A stretch of DNA of 33,397 bases from Rikenellaceae bacterium DTU002 (GTDB lineage: Bacteria; Bacteroidota; Bacteroidia; Bacteroidales; UBA932), in contig LFSY01000094.1 of the NCBI GenBank assembly GCA_001512865.1, forward strand, positions 25,052-58,448. Reading direction: 5' to 3'. Made by a program: the position numbers and the translations under genes. Numbering within the stretch: the stretch's first letter is position 1; each line of letters starts with the position of its first letter. Positions 9,901-19,083 of the stretch are shown here, piece after piece. The notes beneath the pieces are model-generated. The model was not told where the DNA came from, did not search any database, and saw only the letters and a program-made list of their open reading frames with translations.

Positions 9901-10080
9901 TATCTGTATGCGTTGTTTGTATACGGCTTTCTTTTTTTGATCCCTGCGGGTGACCGATGGTTTGGAGAAAGACTGACGGCTTCTGAGCTCGCGCACGATC
10001 CCTGTTTTTTCAAATTTACGTTTGAATTTCTTTAATGCACGTTCTATGTTTTCGCCTTCCTTGATAGGTACAATGATCAT
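9889..10080 (-). CDS. rpsU: 30S ribosomal protein bS21
   Basis: Small-subunit protein at the 3' end of 16S rRNA. The 63-residue product starts MIIVPIKEGENIERALKK and is rich in Lys and Arg, with RSRQSFSKPS typical of Bacteroidetes bS21. I chose ATG 10080 over the in-frame GTG 10092, because a full AAGGAGGT precedes the ATG by 10 nt and the GTG lies inside that sequence. In Bacteroidetes, bS21 helps hide the anti-Shine-Dalgarno end of 16S rRNA, and a strong Shine-Dalgarno sequence on rpsU has been linked to autoregulation (recalled from Flavobacterium work). A consensus promoter lies upstream and a terminator overlaps the stop codon. Confidence 0.95.
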   Translation of the reverse strand: MIIVPIKEGENIERALKKFKRKFEKTGIVRELRSRQSFSKPSVTRRDQKKKAVYKQRIQINEE

Positions 10081-10090
10081 ATTTACAGAC

Positions 10091-10098
10091 ACCTCCTT
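10091..10098 (-). promoter_or_regulatory. Full-length Shine-Dalgarno sequence of rpsU
   Basis: AAGGAGGT on the minus strand, 10 nt upstream of ATG 10080. It is the strongest ribosome binding site in the window and is probably an autoregulatory sensor of bS21-free ribosomes. Confidence 0.85.
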
Positions 10099-10111
10099 TT
10101 GTTACGGGGTG

Positions 10112-10141
10112 CAAAAGTAGATAAAAAAATGGGAAATCAAA
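10112..10141 (-). promoter_or_regulatory. Promoter of rpsU (-33 and -7 elements)
   Basis: TACTTTTG at 10112-10119 (perfect TAnnTTTG), with TTTG at 10138-10141 exactly 18 nt upstream, within the known 17-23 nt spacing. The best complete Bacteroidetes-type promoter seen here. Leader about 28 nt. Confidence 0.8.
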
Positions 10142-10151
10142 GCGTAACCCG

Positions 10152-10159
10152 TATATTTG
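10152..10159 (+). promoter_or_regulatory. -7 promoter box of the hutU-mutAB operon
   Basis: TATATTTG, a perfect TAnnTTTG match, 31 nt upstream of the hutU ATG. No clear -33 element. It lies about 10 nt behind the rpsU -33 element on the other strand, so the two promoters may influence each other. Confidence 0.65.
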
Positions 10160-10190
10160 TGCCTGAATTTCCGTAAATTTCTGTCAGAAT

Positions 10191-12167
10191 ATGAAAATTG
10201 AGGGTATTCCTCCCCACATTCCGCCGGTAAGACCATTCGATACGGGCGTGAACCATGCCCCTGTCCGGAAAGACCTGCTTACCAAAGAAGAAAAGAAACT
10301 GGCCCTGGCCAACGCGCTGCGCTATTTCCCCCCGGCACAACATGAACTGCTGGCGCCGGAGTTTGCAAGGGAGCTCAGGGAATACGGACGCATATATATG
10401 TATCGGTACAGGCCCGCGGACCCCATTACGGCTGGCAGCATAGATGACTATCCCGCAAAATGCCGCCAGGCTGCAGCCATCATGCTCATGATCAATAATA
10501 ATCTGGATGCTGCCGTGGCGCAGCATCCGCATGAACTGATCACATACGGAGGAAACGGTGCCGTTTTTCAGAACTGGGCACAATACCGCCTGTGTATGGA
10601 ATACCTTTCAAAAATGACCGACGAGCAGACGCTTGTCCTGTATTCAGGCCATCCCGTGGGCCTGTTCCCCTCGTCAAAGGAAGCCCCCAGGGTGGTGGTA
10701 ACCAATGGAATGGTCATTCCTAATTATTCATCCAGGGACCACTGGGAAAGATTCAATGCCCTGGGAGTATCGCAGTACGGTCAGATGACTGCAGGTTCTT
10801 TCATGTACATCGGACCCCAGGGGATTGTCCACGGGACAACCATCACTATTATGAATGCTGCCAGAAGACAGAAGCACGTGGGCAGGGGATCGCTTCTTTT
10901 TGTTTCCAGCGGACTGGGAGGTATGTCAGGTGCCCAGCCGAAAGCGGCCCGCATTGCCGGAGTCGTGGGAGTTGTGGCCGAGATCAATCCACGGGCAACC
11001 GCTAAAAGATATGAACAGGGATGGGTGGATGAAGTGTACGACAACCTGGAAACGTTGGCCGGCCGCATAAAAAAAGCCAAGGAAGGCGGAGAGGCCGTTT
11101 CCCTGGCCTATCAGGGAAATGTGGTTGACCTGTGGGAATACCTCGCGAAAACAGACATCCGGGTGGAACTGGGGTCCGATCAGACGAGTTTACACAATCC
11201 TTTCTCCGGCGGATATTACCCGGCAGGTTACACCATCGAGCAATCCGCCCGTATGATGGCCCGGGATCCCGCAGGTTTTGAAAAAGCAGTACAGGAAAGT
11301 CTGAAAAGACATGTAAAAGCGGTCAATACACTGGCGGACAGGGGTATGTATTTCTTTGATTACGGGAATGCATTCCTTCTGGAAGCGTCGCGTGCCGGAG
11401 CCGACATTTCCGATGATAAAGGGAATTTCCGCTATCCGTCTTATGTTCAGGATATCATGGGGCCGTTGTTCTTTGATTACGGGTTTGGCCCTTTCCGCTG
11501 GGTCTGCACTTCTTCCATGCCTGAAGATCTGCAGGAAACGGACAGGATCGCGGCACAGGTACTGGAAGCATTGTCCAGGCAGGCCCCAGACGATATTCGC
11601 GACCAGATGCTGGACAATTTACACTGGATCCGCCAGGCTCGGCAAAACAACCTGGTAGTAGGTTCGCAGGCCCGTATTCTGTATGCCGATGCCCGCGGGC
11701 GCATACAAATTGCCCTGGAACTAAACCGGGCCATCCGGGAAGGCCGGATCAAGGCTCCCATAGTGCTGGGCAGGGATCACCACGATGTCTCCGGGACAGA
11801 TTCTCCGTTCAGGGAAACTTCCAATATTTACGATGGTTCCGCCTTTACTGCCGATATGGCCGTACATAACGTCATCGGCGATGCCTTCAGGGGAGCTACA
11901 TGGGTTTCCCTGCACAACGGTGGCGGTGTGGGTTGGGGAGAAGTCATCAACGGCGGCTTCGGGCTGGTGATAGACGGTAGTGAAGATTCGGACAGACGCA
12001 TCAGGAGCATGTTGTTCTGGGATGTCAATAACGGTATCGCCAGAAGGGCCTGGGCAAGGAATCCGGGAGCACTTTCGGCACTCAGTAGAGCCATGGAAGA
12101 AGAACCGCTTTTACAGATCACCGTGCCTTCGGTGGCCGATCCCTCTATCCTCGATGTTTTTGACTGA
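10191..12167 (+). CDS. hutU: Urocanate hydratase (urocanase)
   Basis: Second step of histidine degradation: urocanate to imidazolonepropionate, using tightly bound NAD+. The 658-residue product belongs to the longer urocanase class (Pseudomonas type is about 557). Visible landmarks are HGTTITIMNAARR, the NAD-binding SSGLGGMSGAQPKAA, and FDYGFGPFRWVCTSS with the active-site-region Cys439, then VSLHNGGGVGWGEVINGGFG near the C-terminus. First gene of an operon, 20 nt ahead of mutA. hutH, hutI and ftcD are not in the window, so this gene is separated from the rest of its pathway or the cluster is split. Confidence 0.95.
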   Translation: MKIEGIPPHIPPVRPFDTGVNHAPVRKDLLTKEEKKLALANALRYFPPAQHELLAPEFARELREYGRIYMYRYRPADPITAGSIDDYPAKCRQAAAIMLMINNNLDAAVAQHPHELITYGGNGAVFQNWAQYRLCMEYLSKMTDEQTLVLYSGHPVGLFPSSKEAPRVVVTNGMVIPNYSSRDHWERFNALGVSQYGQMTAGSFMYIGPQGIVHGTTITIMNAARRQKHVGRGSLLFVSSGLGGMSGAQPKAARIAGVVGVVAEINPRATAKRYEQGWVDEVYDNLETLAGRIKKAKEGGEAVSLAYQGNVVDLWEYLAKTDIRVELGSDQTSLHNPFSGGYYPAGYTIEQSARMMARDPAGFEKAVQESLKRHVKAVNTLADRGMYFFDYGNAFLLEASRAGADISDDKGNFRYPSYVQDIMGPLFFDYGFGPFRWVCTSSMPEDLQETDRIAAQVLEALSRQAPDDIRDQMLDNLHWIRQARQNNLVVGSQARILYADARGRIQIALELNRAIREGRIKAPIVLGRDHHDVSGTDSPFRETSNIYDGSAFTADMAVHNVIGDAFRGATWVSLHNGGGVGWGEVINGGFGLVIDGSEDSDRRIRSMLFWDVNNGIARRAWARNPGALSALSRAMEEEPLLQITVPSVADPSILDVFD

Positions 12168-12187
12168 TAATTCTAGAAAACTGACAT

Positions 12188-13972
12188 ATGACAGAAAAAT
12201 TATTCACAGATTTTCCGCCGGTTTCCACACAACAGTGGGAGGAGCAGATCTTGAGGGATCTGAAAGGGGCAGATTATGAAAAAAAACTGGTGTGGAAAAC
12301 ACTGGACGGTTTTAAGGTCCGTCCCTATTACAGGCAGGAAGACCTGAAACACATCCCGTATCTGGATACGCTTCCGGGCGTGGAACCTTTTTTGAGAGGA
12401 ACACGGGAGAACAACGACTGGCTTATAAGACAGAGTTTCCCGGTGGACGGGTCCCTGCGGGAAGTCAATGCGCGTGTACTGGCCGCGCTTGACAGGGGGG
12501 TGGAATCCATCGGATTTCGTCTGGACGCCCAACAGGACCTGACTCTCCCGGAAATGGAGGCCCTGCTTTCGGGTATTGTCCTGTCTGCTGTTGAAATTTC
12601 CTTCGAAGGCATATCCTCTGACAGCCCCGGGATACTGACAACATTCCTGGACTATGTGAGGTCCGCGGGAACCCCTCCTGAACAGGTCAGGGCCCGTTTT
12701 GCCTTCGATCCCCTGGGAGATGCCCTGTTGCACGACGGGTCTTTTTCCGGGAAGGAAGCCGAAGTATTGAAAGCACTGGTGGAAGCCTGCAGTCAGTATC
12801 CGCAAATACGTGTTATCGCAGTCTCGGGATATAAAATCCAGAATATGGGAGCGGGTATTGTTCAGGAACTTGCCTGCTCTATGGCCATGGGCTCCCATTA
12901 CTATCACGTGCTGACGGACAAGGGGGTGCCTCCCGGGCTGGCGGCGCGTGCCATCCATTTTCACATGGGTATAGGATCTCATTATTTCCTGGAGATCGCC
13001 AAGTTCCGTGCAGCAAGGATCTTCTGGCACAGTATTGCGGAGGCCCCCATGAGCGTTCACGCCACCACCAGTTCCTGGAATCAGACTGCATACGATATGT
13101 ACGTGAACCTGTTACGGGGAACGACAGAAGCCATGTCCGCAGCCGTTGCCGGGGTTGACTCCATGGAGGTCCTTCCTTTCGACAGGGTAGTGGCTGACGG
13201 GTCCGGGCACAGTTATCGCCTGGCCAGGAACATACAGATCATCCTCAAGGAAGAGGCCAGGTTTAACCAGGTCACCGACCCGGCGGCAGGTTCCTACTAT
13301 GTTGAAAATCTTACACATTCTATTTTAAGCGAATCCCAAAAATTTGCCGGTCAGTTGCAACAGCAGGGAGGTGTCTCCACCTTGCAGGGCGCCGCCTGGA
13401 TCCTGGAATCTGTCCGTCAGACACGGGAACGCCGGTTACAAAACCTGGCTACCCGTAAAGAGGTCCTGGTAGGCATAAACCAGTATCCCGATCAGGGGGC
13501 CAAAGCTCCTCAGGGATTCGATCCGCGAGGCGAAGCACCGGGAATGCGTGCTGCCGGGATTTTTGAGTCATTGCGTTTACGGACTGAAAATGCCCTGAAT
13601 ATCCCGTCTGTGTTCCTTCTGACTTTCGGGAACTTGTCCATGTGCAGGGCACGTGCGCAGTTTGCATCGAATTTTTTTGGAGTCGGGGGGTTCAGGATTA
13701 TTGACAACAACCATTTTGCTACACCTGAAGAAGGCACACAGGCAGCGAACAGTTCCGGGGCGCGTATTGTGGTAGCCTGCTCTTCCGATGAGGAATATGA
13801 AACGGCAGTTCCCCTGATAGCGGCTTCCCTGAACAAAGGCGTAATATTGACTGTGGCCGGGGATCCTCCCTGTAAGGATATCCTGATCTCTCAGGGTACG
13901 GATCATTTCATCAGTCTTCGGAGCAACCTTCCGGAAACGCTCATTCAATACCAAAACGAACTGGGATTATGA
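12188..13972 (+). CDS. mutA: Methylmalonyl-CoA mutase small subunit
   Basis: Non-catalytic partner of MutB in the heterodimeric succinyl-CoA/methylmalonyl-CoA mutase. The 594-residue product starts [19 protein letters not shown], typical of the small subunit, and shows a TIM-barrel region with [18 protein letters not shown] and [13 protein letters not shown]. The C-terminal cobalamin-fold domain (about 440 onward) lacks the DxHxxG motif, as expected for MutA. Its TGA overlaps the mutB ATG, implying coupled translation and equal amounts of both subunits. Confidence 0.95.
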   Translation: MTEKLFTDFPPVSTQQWEEQILRDLKGADYEKKLVWKTLDGFKVRPYYRQEDLKHIPYLDTLPGVEPFLRGTRENNDWLIRQSFPVDGSLREVNARVLAALDRGVESIGFRLDAQQDLTLPEMEALLSGIVLSAVEISFEGISSDSPGILTTFLDYVRSAGTPPEQVRARFAFDPLGDALLHDGSFSGKEAEVLKALVEACSQYPQIRVIAVSGYKIQNMGAGIVQELACSMAMGSHYYHVLTDKGVPPGLAARAIHFHMGIGSHYFLEIAKFRAARIFWHSIAEAPMSVHATTSSWNQTAYDMYVNLLRGTTEAMSAAVAGVDSMEVLPFDRVVADGSGHSYRLARNIQIILKEEARFNQVTDPAAGSYYVENLTHSILSESQKFAGQLQQQGGVSTLQGAAWILESVRQTRERRLQNLATRKEVLVGINQYPDQGAKAPQGFDPRGEAPGMRAAGIFESLRLRTENALNIPSVFLLTFGNLSMCRARAQFASNFFGVGGFRIIDNNHFATPEEGTQAANSSGARIVVACSSDEEYETAVPLIAASLNKGVILTVAGDPPCKDILISQGTDHFISLRSNLPETLIQYQNELGL

Positions 13973-16002
13973 AAGCATATTATACAGCAAAAGACATCGA
14001 GAACATGGAACACCTGCAGTACGCCGCAGGCATTCCGCCTTACCTCAGGGGACCCTACAGCACCATGTATGTGCAAAAACCGTGGACGATCAGACAGTAT
14101 GCCGGATTTTCCACGGCAGAGGAATCAAATGCTTTTTACAGAAGAAACCTGGCAGCAGGACAGAAGGGCCTTTCTGTAGCCTTTGACCTGGCAACGCACC
14201 GCGGGTACGATGCTGACCATCCCCGCGTGGTGGGTGATGTGGGTAAGGCCGGTGTGAGCATTTGTTCGGTAGAGGATATGAAAGTGCTCTTTGACCGGAT
14301 ACCACTCAACCGCATGTCAGTGTCCATGACCATGAACGGGGCCGTATTGCCCGTTCTGGCTTTTTATATTGTAGCCGGGCAGGAACAGGGAGCAAAGACC
14401 GAGGAACTGACCGGGACCATCCAGAACGATATCCTCAAGGAATTCATGGTCCGGAACACATACATATATCCGCCGGAATTTTCCATGCGGATTATCGGAG
14501 ACATTTTTGCCTACACGGCCGGCAAGATGCCCCGTTTCAACTCCATTTCCATATCGGGGTATCACATGCAGGAAGCCGGGGCGACCAGCGAGATAGAGAT
14601 GGCCTATACCCTGGCCGATGGTCTGGAATACCTGCGGACAGGGGTAAAAGCCGGTATGGATATTGACGATTTCGCCCCCCGGATATCCTTTTTCTGGGCC
14701 ATTGGAATGAACCATTTCAAAGAGATCGCCAAAATGCGTGCAGCACGCATGCTTTGGGCAAAGATCGTTAAGGGTTTCAATCCGAAGAACCCAAAATCAC
14801 TGTCACTCAGGACACATTGTCAAACTTCGGGATGGTCGCTGACCGAGCAGGACCCTTACAACAACGTTTCACGCACCTGCATAGAAGCCATGGCAGCCGC
14901 GCTGGGACATACACAGAGCCTGCATACCAACGCACTGGACGAGGCCATCGCACTTCCCACTGATTTCTCGGCAAGGATCGCCCGCAACACACAATTGTAC
15001 CTGCAGGATGAGACAGAGATCTGCAGAAGCATCGATCCCTGGGCAGGGTCCTATTATGTTGAATCACTTACGCAGCAGATGGCTCACGAAGGCTGGAAGC
15101 TGATCCTGGAGATAGAAGCGCTGGGCGGGATGGCCAGGGCTATTGAAACCGGACTTCCCAAGCTCAGGATCGAAGAGGCCGCTGCACGTACCCAGGCACG
15201 CATTGATTCCGGGATGGATGTACTGGTGGGGGTCAATAAATACCGGCTGGAAAAGGAAGATCCCATAGAAATCCTGGATGTGGACAATACGAAGGTCCGG
15301 CTTTCCCAGATAGCCCGCCTGGAAGAACTCAAAAAGAACAGGGATGCAAAAAAAGTGGAAGCCTCGCTCGAGGCCATCACGTCCGCCGCACGCAGCGGAT
15401 CGGGCAATTTGCTGGAACTGGCGGTGGATGCGGCCCGTAACAGGGCGACATTGGGAGAAATATCGGATGCCTGTGAAAAAGTTGCAGGACGTTACAAAGC
15501 TGTTATTCGTATGAACAAGGGTGTATATTTATCAGAAGCAAAGGGCGACCTCAATTTTGAAAAAGCCAGGCAGATGGCAGCCCGTTTTGCGGAACGGGAA
15601 GGTCGCCAGCCACGCATAATGATTGCCAAACTGGGTCAGGACGGACATGACCGTGGTGCCAAGGTGGTGGCTACCGGGTATGCCGATATTGGTTTTGACG
15701 TGGATATGGGGCCTTTGTTCCAGACTCCCGAGGAAGCAGCCCGCCAGGCCATAGAGAACGATGTGCATATCATAGGTGTTTCTTCTCTGGCGGCAGGCCA
15801 TAAAACGCTGGTTCCCCAGGTGGTGAATGCCCTGAAGAAAATGGGAAGGGAAGATATCATGGTCATTGTGGGCGGTGTCATCCCGGCCCAGGACTACCAG
15901 GAATTGTACGACGCAGGTGCCGTTGCCGTTTTTGGCCCGGGAACGCCTGTCTCGTTGTGTGCGGTAAGGATGCTGGAGCTGCTGGAACAGCAGTCAGAGT
16001 AA
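13969..16002 (+). CDS. mutB: Methylmalonyl-CoA mutase large (catalytic) subunit, short N-terminus
   Basis: Adenosylcobalamin enzyme that interconverts succinyl-CoA and methylmalonyl-CoA, used for propionate formation or use. The 677-residue product has the TIM-barrel elements [37 protein letters not shown] and [12 protein letters not shown]. The cobalamin-binding domain carries DGHDRG with the lower-ligand His at 560, then [12 protein letters not shown] and [10 protein letters not shown]. The protein begins at a point that aligns about 35-40 residues into other MutB proteins. The upstream frame has no homologous sequence, so the leader segment is truly missing. The last 9 nt overlap the convergent lplA. 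Confidence 0.95.
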   Translation: MKAYYTAKDIENMEHLQYAAGIPPYLRGPYSTMYVQKPWTIRQYAGFSTAEESNAFYRRNLAAGQKGLSVAFDLATHRGYDADHPRVVGDVGKAGVSICSVEDMKVLFDRIPLNRMSVSMTMNGAVLPVLAFYIVAGQEQGAKTEELTGTIQNDILKEFMVRNTYIYPPEFSMRIIGDIFAYTAGKMPRFNSISISGYHMQEAGATSEIEMAYTLADGLEYLRTGVKAGMDIDDFAPRISFFWAIGMNHFKEIAKMRAARMLWAKIVKGFNPKNPKSLSLRTHCQTSGWSLTEQDPYNNVSRTCIEAMAAALGHTQSLHTNALDEAIALPTDFSARIARNTQLYLQDETEICRSIDPWAGSYYVESLTQQMAHEGWKLILEIEALGGMARAIETGLPKLRIEEAAARTQARIDSGMDVLVGVNKYRLEKEDPIEILDVDNTKVRLSQIARLEELKKNRDAKKVEASLEAITSAARSGSGNLLELAVDAARNRATLGEISDACEKVAGRYKAVIRMNKGVYLSEAKGDLNFEKARQMAARFAEREGRQPRIMIAKLGQDGHDRGAKVVATGYADIGFDVDMGPLFQTPEEAARQAIENDVHIIGVSSLAAGHKTLVPQVVNALKKMGREDIMVIVGGVIPAQDYQELYDAGAVAVFGPGTPVSLCAVRMLELLEQQSE

Positions 16003-16983
16003 GAGGTCGGTAAGGGCCGAGGGCGGCATGTTGCGGAAATAATCTTCCAGGGCAAACTGTTCCAGACACCGGCTGATCGATTCCCTGTCGCGGGGGCAGC
16101 CCTTCAGTGCTTCTTCAATGTCCGAGGTGGGAGCCAGGAAGAAATAATCACCGTAGATCTTTACACTGTCTATGACATTCGCCGGGGTAAGGTTCATGCG
16201 GACCTCCATGTTCCCGCCAGGGAAACGTGAGCTGCGAATAATCCCCTGCATGGGCAGTGAGCCGTAATTCCAGGCATCAGTCCTGTACCTGGTGTCACAA
16301 AGGGATCCGATCACCAGGCATTCTTCTGCCGTAAGGGCCTGTTCCCGCCAGGGAGCGTCCGTGTTACCGGTAACATGTTTTTTCAGCAGATCCAGGAATT
16401 CGGGGATGGTCATTCCCCGGGGAAGGTATTCGGATAAGTTGCATACTGCCCGCGGATTGCTGGGGACGCCCCTTCCTTTATCCCTGATCTTGGGTTTCAG
16501 GGCCGATGCCAGATCTTTCATGGACGCACTGAATAGTAACGTGCCGTGCATCAGAATGCGGCCTTTATGCAGTGCTATGGCATTCCCGGAAAATTTCCGA
16601 CCGTCAATGACCAGGTCGTTGCGGCCTTCCAGCCGGGCAGCCACTCCCAATCCCTGCAGTACATCCAGGATGGGCCTGGTAAAGCGTGCAAAGACCGCGG
16701 CCGTGTCGCTGCCGGCGGGAAATGTGTCCGTAAAGGTGTAATTGACATTTCCCAAATCGTGAAATACGGCTCCGCCACCGCTCAGACGGCGAACCACCGC
16801 AATGTTGTTTTCCCGGACAAACTCGCTGTTGATCTCGGCATGTGTGTTCTGATTCCTGCCTACGATGATGGCAGGAGCGTTCCTCCAGAGCCGGAAAACC
16901 GGTTCCCGGGAAGCGGTTAGCAGGTACTCTTCCACGGCCAGATTCCAGTAAGGATCCACCGTGGAGTCCATCAGGCAGCGCAT
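15994..16983 (-). CDS. lplA: Lipoate-protein ligase A
   Basis: Activates lipoate with ATP and attaches it to the lipoyl domains of 2-oxoacid dehydrogenases or GcvH. The 329-residue product has [13 protein letters not shown] near the start, the lipoate-binding motif [15 protein letters not shown], and the catalytic-lysine region GRKFSGNAI followed by HGTLLF. A C-terminal accessory domain is present, so both steps should occur in one protein. I chose ATG 16983, which gives the normal N-terminus; an open frame continues upstream but only inside the PAP2 gene. It overlaps PAP2 by 13 nt and ends 9 nt inside mutB. Last gene of the hpt operon. Confidence 0.93.
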   Translation of the reverse strand: MRCLMDSTVDPYWNLAVEEYLLTASREPVFRLWRNAPAIIVGRNQNTHAEINSEFVRENNIAVVRRLSGGGAVFHDLGNVNYTFTDTFPAGSDTAAVFARFTRPILDVLQGLGVAARLEGRNDLVIDGRKFSGNAIALHKGRILMHGTLLFSASMKDLASALKPKIRDKGRGVPSNPRAVCNLSEYLPRGMTIPEFLDLLKKHVTGNTDAPWREQALTAEECLVIGSLCDTRYRTDAWNYGSLPMQGIIRSSRFPGGNMEVRMNLTPANVIDSVKIYGDYFFLAPTSDIEEALKGCPRDRESISRCLEQFALEDYFRNMPPSALTDLLL

Positions 16984-17555
16984 TTTGTCACGGTTTTGGT
17001 GATAATCCATTTGTAAAGCCTGTACACAGCCCAGCCGAGCAACAGGCCGGTCAGGGCTCCGCAGATCACATCCAGGGGAAAATGTTTGCCCACGTAGATG
17101 CGGCTGTAGGATACGAGGATCGCCCAGGTGACTATGGGAATGGTAAACCATTTTCTTCTGTATATCAAGCTGGTAAAGCACGCCAGCCCAAAAACGTTGC
17201 TGGCGTGTGACGAGACGAATGAATAGAGACCGCCTTTTCCTTCCAGAAGACGGAACGTCCCTTCCCATTCCGGGATATGCGATGGTCTGGGCCTTTGTAC
17301 CCAGTTTTTTATCAGGGAGGAAGAGACCTGGTCTGTGAGCAGGAACGTAAGCAATATGCCCCCGGTGGCCAGCAGGGCCTGTCTCCGGGGCAAGATCATG
17401 AAGAAACCTCCGGCGATCATCAGGTATAGCGGGATCCAGACCGGGATCGCGGACAAAACCTTCATCACCGTGTCCAGAAATTCACAATGAGCCCCGTTCA
17501 GGAGGAAGAACAGTTTCTGGTCAAGCCTGATTATTGATTCCACAAGGTGTTCCAT
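16971..17555 (-). CDS. PAP2-family membrane phosphatase
   Basis: Integral membrane acid phosphatase, probably acting on a lipid phosphate or pyrophosphate such as undecaprenyl-PP or phosphatidylglycerol-P. The exact substrate cannot be read from the sequence. The 194-residue product has several membrane segments and the three PAP2 motifs: KNWVQRPRP, FVSSHASN (SSH in place of the usual SGH) and SRIYVGKHFPLDV with the catalytic His and its Asp partner. The start overlaps the obgE 3' end by 25 nt and the end overlaps lplA by 13 nt. Confidence 0.9.
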   Translation of the reverse strand: MEHLVESIIRLDQKLFFLLNGAHCEFLDTVMKVLSAIPVWIPLYLMIAGGFFMILPRRQALLATGGILLTFLLTDQVSSSLIKNWVQRPRPSHIPEWEGTFRLLEGKGGLYSFVSSHASNVFGLACFTSLIYRRKWFTIPIVTWAILVSYSRIYVGKHFPLDVICGALTGLLLGWAVYRLYKWIITKTVTKCAA

Positions 17556-18526
17556 ATCAGTTCCTTGAGTTGGGGAATATTTTTCCCGGTTATGGAAGAG
17601 ATCAGCAACACGGGTACAGAACGGGGAAGCCGGCGCCGGAGCGACTTTTCCTCCTGCTCATCCAGAAGGTCAGCCTTTGTAACGGCCAGCATCCTTTGTT
17701 TGTCTATCAGTTCCGGTTTGAATTTCCGGAGTTCCGCCAGCAGGACCCTGTATTCGGCTGTAATGTCCGGACTGTCAGCAGGGACCATAAACAAAAGCAT
17801 GGAATTGCGTTCAATATGTCTAAGAAAGCGCAGTCCAAGACCTTTGCCTTCGTGAGCGCCTTCGATAATGCCGGGAATGTCTGCCATCACAAAAGACCTG
17901 TTGTCGGGAAGGGATACGATCCCAAGCTGGGGGACAAGGGTGGTAAAGGGATAGTCGGCAATTTTCGGTCTGGCGGCGGACAGGGTGGCCAGGAGTGTAG
18001 ATTTGCCGGCATTGGGAAATCCCACCAGGCCAACATCTGCCAGCAATTTCAATTCCAGGATAAACCAGTCCTCCTGCCCGTTTTCCCCGGGCTGGGCGTA
18101 ACGGGGAGTCTGCCTTGTGGCCGACTTGAAATGATTGTTTCCCAGGCCCCCTTTTCCTCCCCTGCAGAGAACGTATTCTTCCGAAGGTTGTGTCAGTTCG
18201 GTGATCAGTTCCCCGTCTTCTGCCCTTCGGACCACGGTGCCTGCAGGAACTTCAACAATCTGGTCCTCTCCGTCCGCCCCGTGGGCCAGTTTGCCCCTGC
18301 CGGGTTCTCCGTGCCCGGCACGGATGTGTTTTCTGAATTTGAGGTGTATCAGGGTCCATAGCTGGGGATTTACCCTAAGGATAATGTGCCCGCCCCGGCC
18401 TCCGTCACCTCCGTCGGGGCCACCTTTGGGAACATACTTGGCCCGCAGCAGATGCACGGAACCGGCGCCTCCGTTTCCCGAGGCACAGAAAAGTTTTACA
18501 TAATCTACAAAATTGGTTTCAGCCAT
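17531..18526 (-). CDS. obgE: GTPase Obg
   Basis: Essential GTPase of 50S assembly and the stress response. The 331-residue product has the glycine-rich Obg domain (about 1-160, with GGPDGGDGGRGG), then the G domain: GFPNAGKST at 169-177, TTL at 195-197 and DIPG at 216-219. The base-specificity motif reads TKAD at 283-286 in place of NKxD, and SSI is at 310-312. There is no C-terminal OCT domain. The start overlaps the adk 3' end by 22 nt. The adk-obgE pairing is common in Bacteroidetes. Confidence 0.96.
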   Translation of the reverse strand: MAETNFVDYVKLFCASGNGGAGSVHLLRAKYVPKGGPDGGDGGRGGHIILRVNPQLWTLIHLKFRKHIRAGHGEPGRGKLAHGADGEDQIVEVPAGTVVRRAEDGELITELTQPSEEYVLCRGGKGGLGNNHFKSATRQTPRYAQPGENGQEDWFILELKLLADVGLVGFPNAGKSTLLATLSAARPKIADYPFTTLVPQLGIVSLPDNRSFVMADIPGIIEGAHEGKGLGLRFLRHIERNSMLLFMVPADSPDITAEYRVLLAELRKFKPELIDKQRMLAVTKADLLDEQEEKSLRRRLPRSVPVLLISSITGKNIPQLKELIWNTLWNQ

Positions 18527-19080
18527 TCGCTTACCTGATTGAAAGTATATTCCGGGTTTTTGGAACTGTCTACGGAAACAAACTTTCCCTGTTTTTTGTA
18601 GTGTTCAATGATGGGGACGGTCTGGGAGTGATAGGTAGCCAGGCGGTGACGTACCCTCAGGGCATCGGTATCGTCCGGACGGTTTTCCAGGGTGGCCCGG
18701 CGTAGCAGACGCGTCTCGCAGACGGAGTCGTCCACATCCAGCAGGATCATCATCCTGAGCGGATGCCCTGTCTTCTCAAGGAATGCATCCAGAGCCTGTG
18801 CCTGTGCCAGGGTTCTTGGGAAACCGTCAAAAAGAAAGCCCCTTGCCCGGGGATGTGCATTGACATTGTTGGATATCAGGGAAATAACGATCTGATCGGA
18901 CACCAGATCTCCCCTGGCAAGGATGGATTCAACTTCTTTGCCCAGCGGTGAGCCCAGTTCAATTTCCCGTCTTAGCATGTCCCCGGTTGAGAGGTGGATA
19001 AATCCGAATGCCTCTACCATCAATTTGGCCTGTGTCCCCTTTCCCGATCCGGGAGGGCCGGCTATAATAATGTTCAGCAT
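18505..19080 (-). CDS. adk: Adenylate kinase (short LID form)
   Basis: Converts AMP and ATP to two ADP. The 191-residue product has the P-loop GPPGSGKGT at 8-16, the AMP-binding stretch FIHLSTGDMLRRE, and GFLFDGFPRTLAQAQAL. The LID is reduced to a short loop (RRATLENRPDDTDA) without the zinc cysteines. It follows hpt by 3 nt, so the first two genes both handle purine nucleotides. Confidence 0.96.
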   Translation of the reverse strand: MLNIIIAGPPGSGKGTQAKLMVEAFGFIHLSTGDMLRREIELGSPLGKEVESILARGDLVSDQIVISLISNNVNAHPRARGFLFDGFPRTLAQAQALDAFLEKTGHPLRMMILLDVDDSVCETRLLRRATLENRPDDTDALRVRHRLATYHSQTVPIIEHYKKQGKFVSVDSSKNPEYTFNQVSEWLKPIL

Positions 19081-19083
19081 GAT

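Noticed and set aside
10081-10092. GTG 10092 as the rpsU start
   Set aside because: The GTG lies inside the Shine-Dalgarno sequence, and bS21 proteins begin MIIVPIKEGE at ATG 10080.
12200-13060. Minus-strand open frame of 286 codons opposite mutA
   Set aside because: A shadow frame with no recognisable domain; mutA is well supported on the plus strand.
14865-14873. CGTTTCACG, half of a parS-like palindrome, inside mutB
   Set aside because: Only one arm matches; the opposite arm is CACCTGC and not the expected complement.
16984-17268. Upstream extension of the lplA reading frame
   Set aside because: It runs through the PAP2 gene and adds a Ser/Arg-rich low-sense sequence; lipoate ligase homology begins at ATG 16983.
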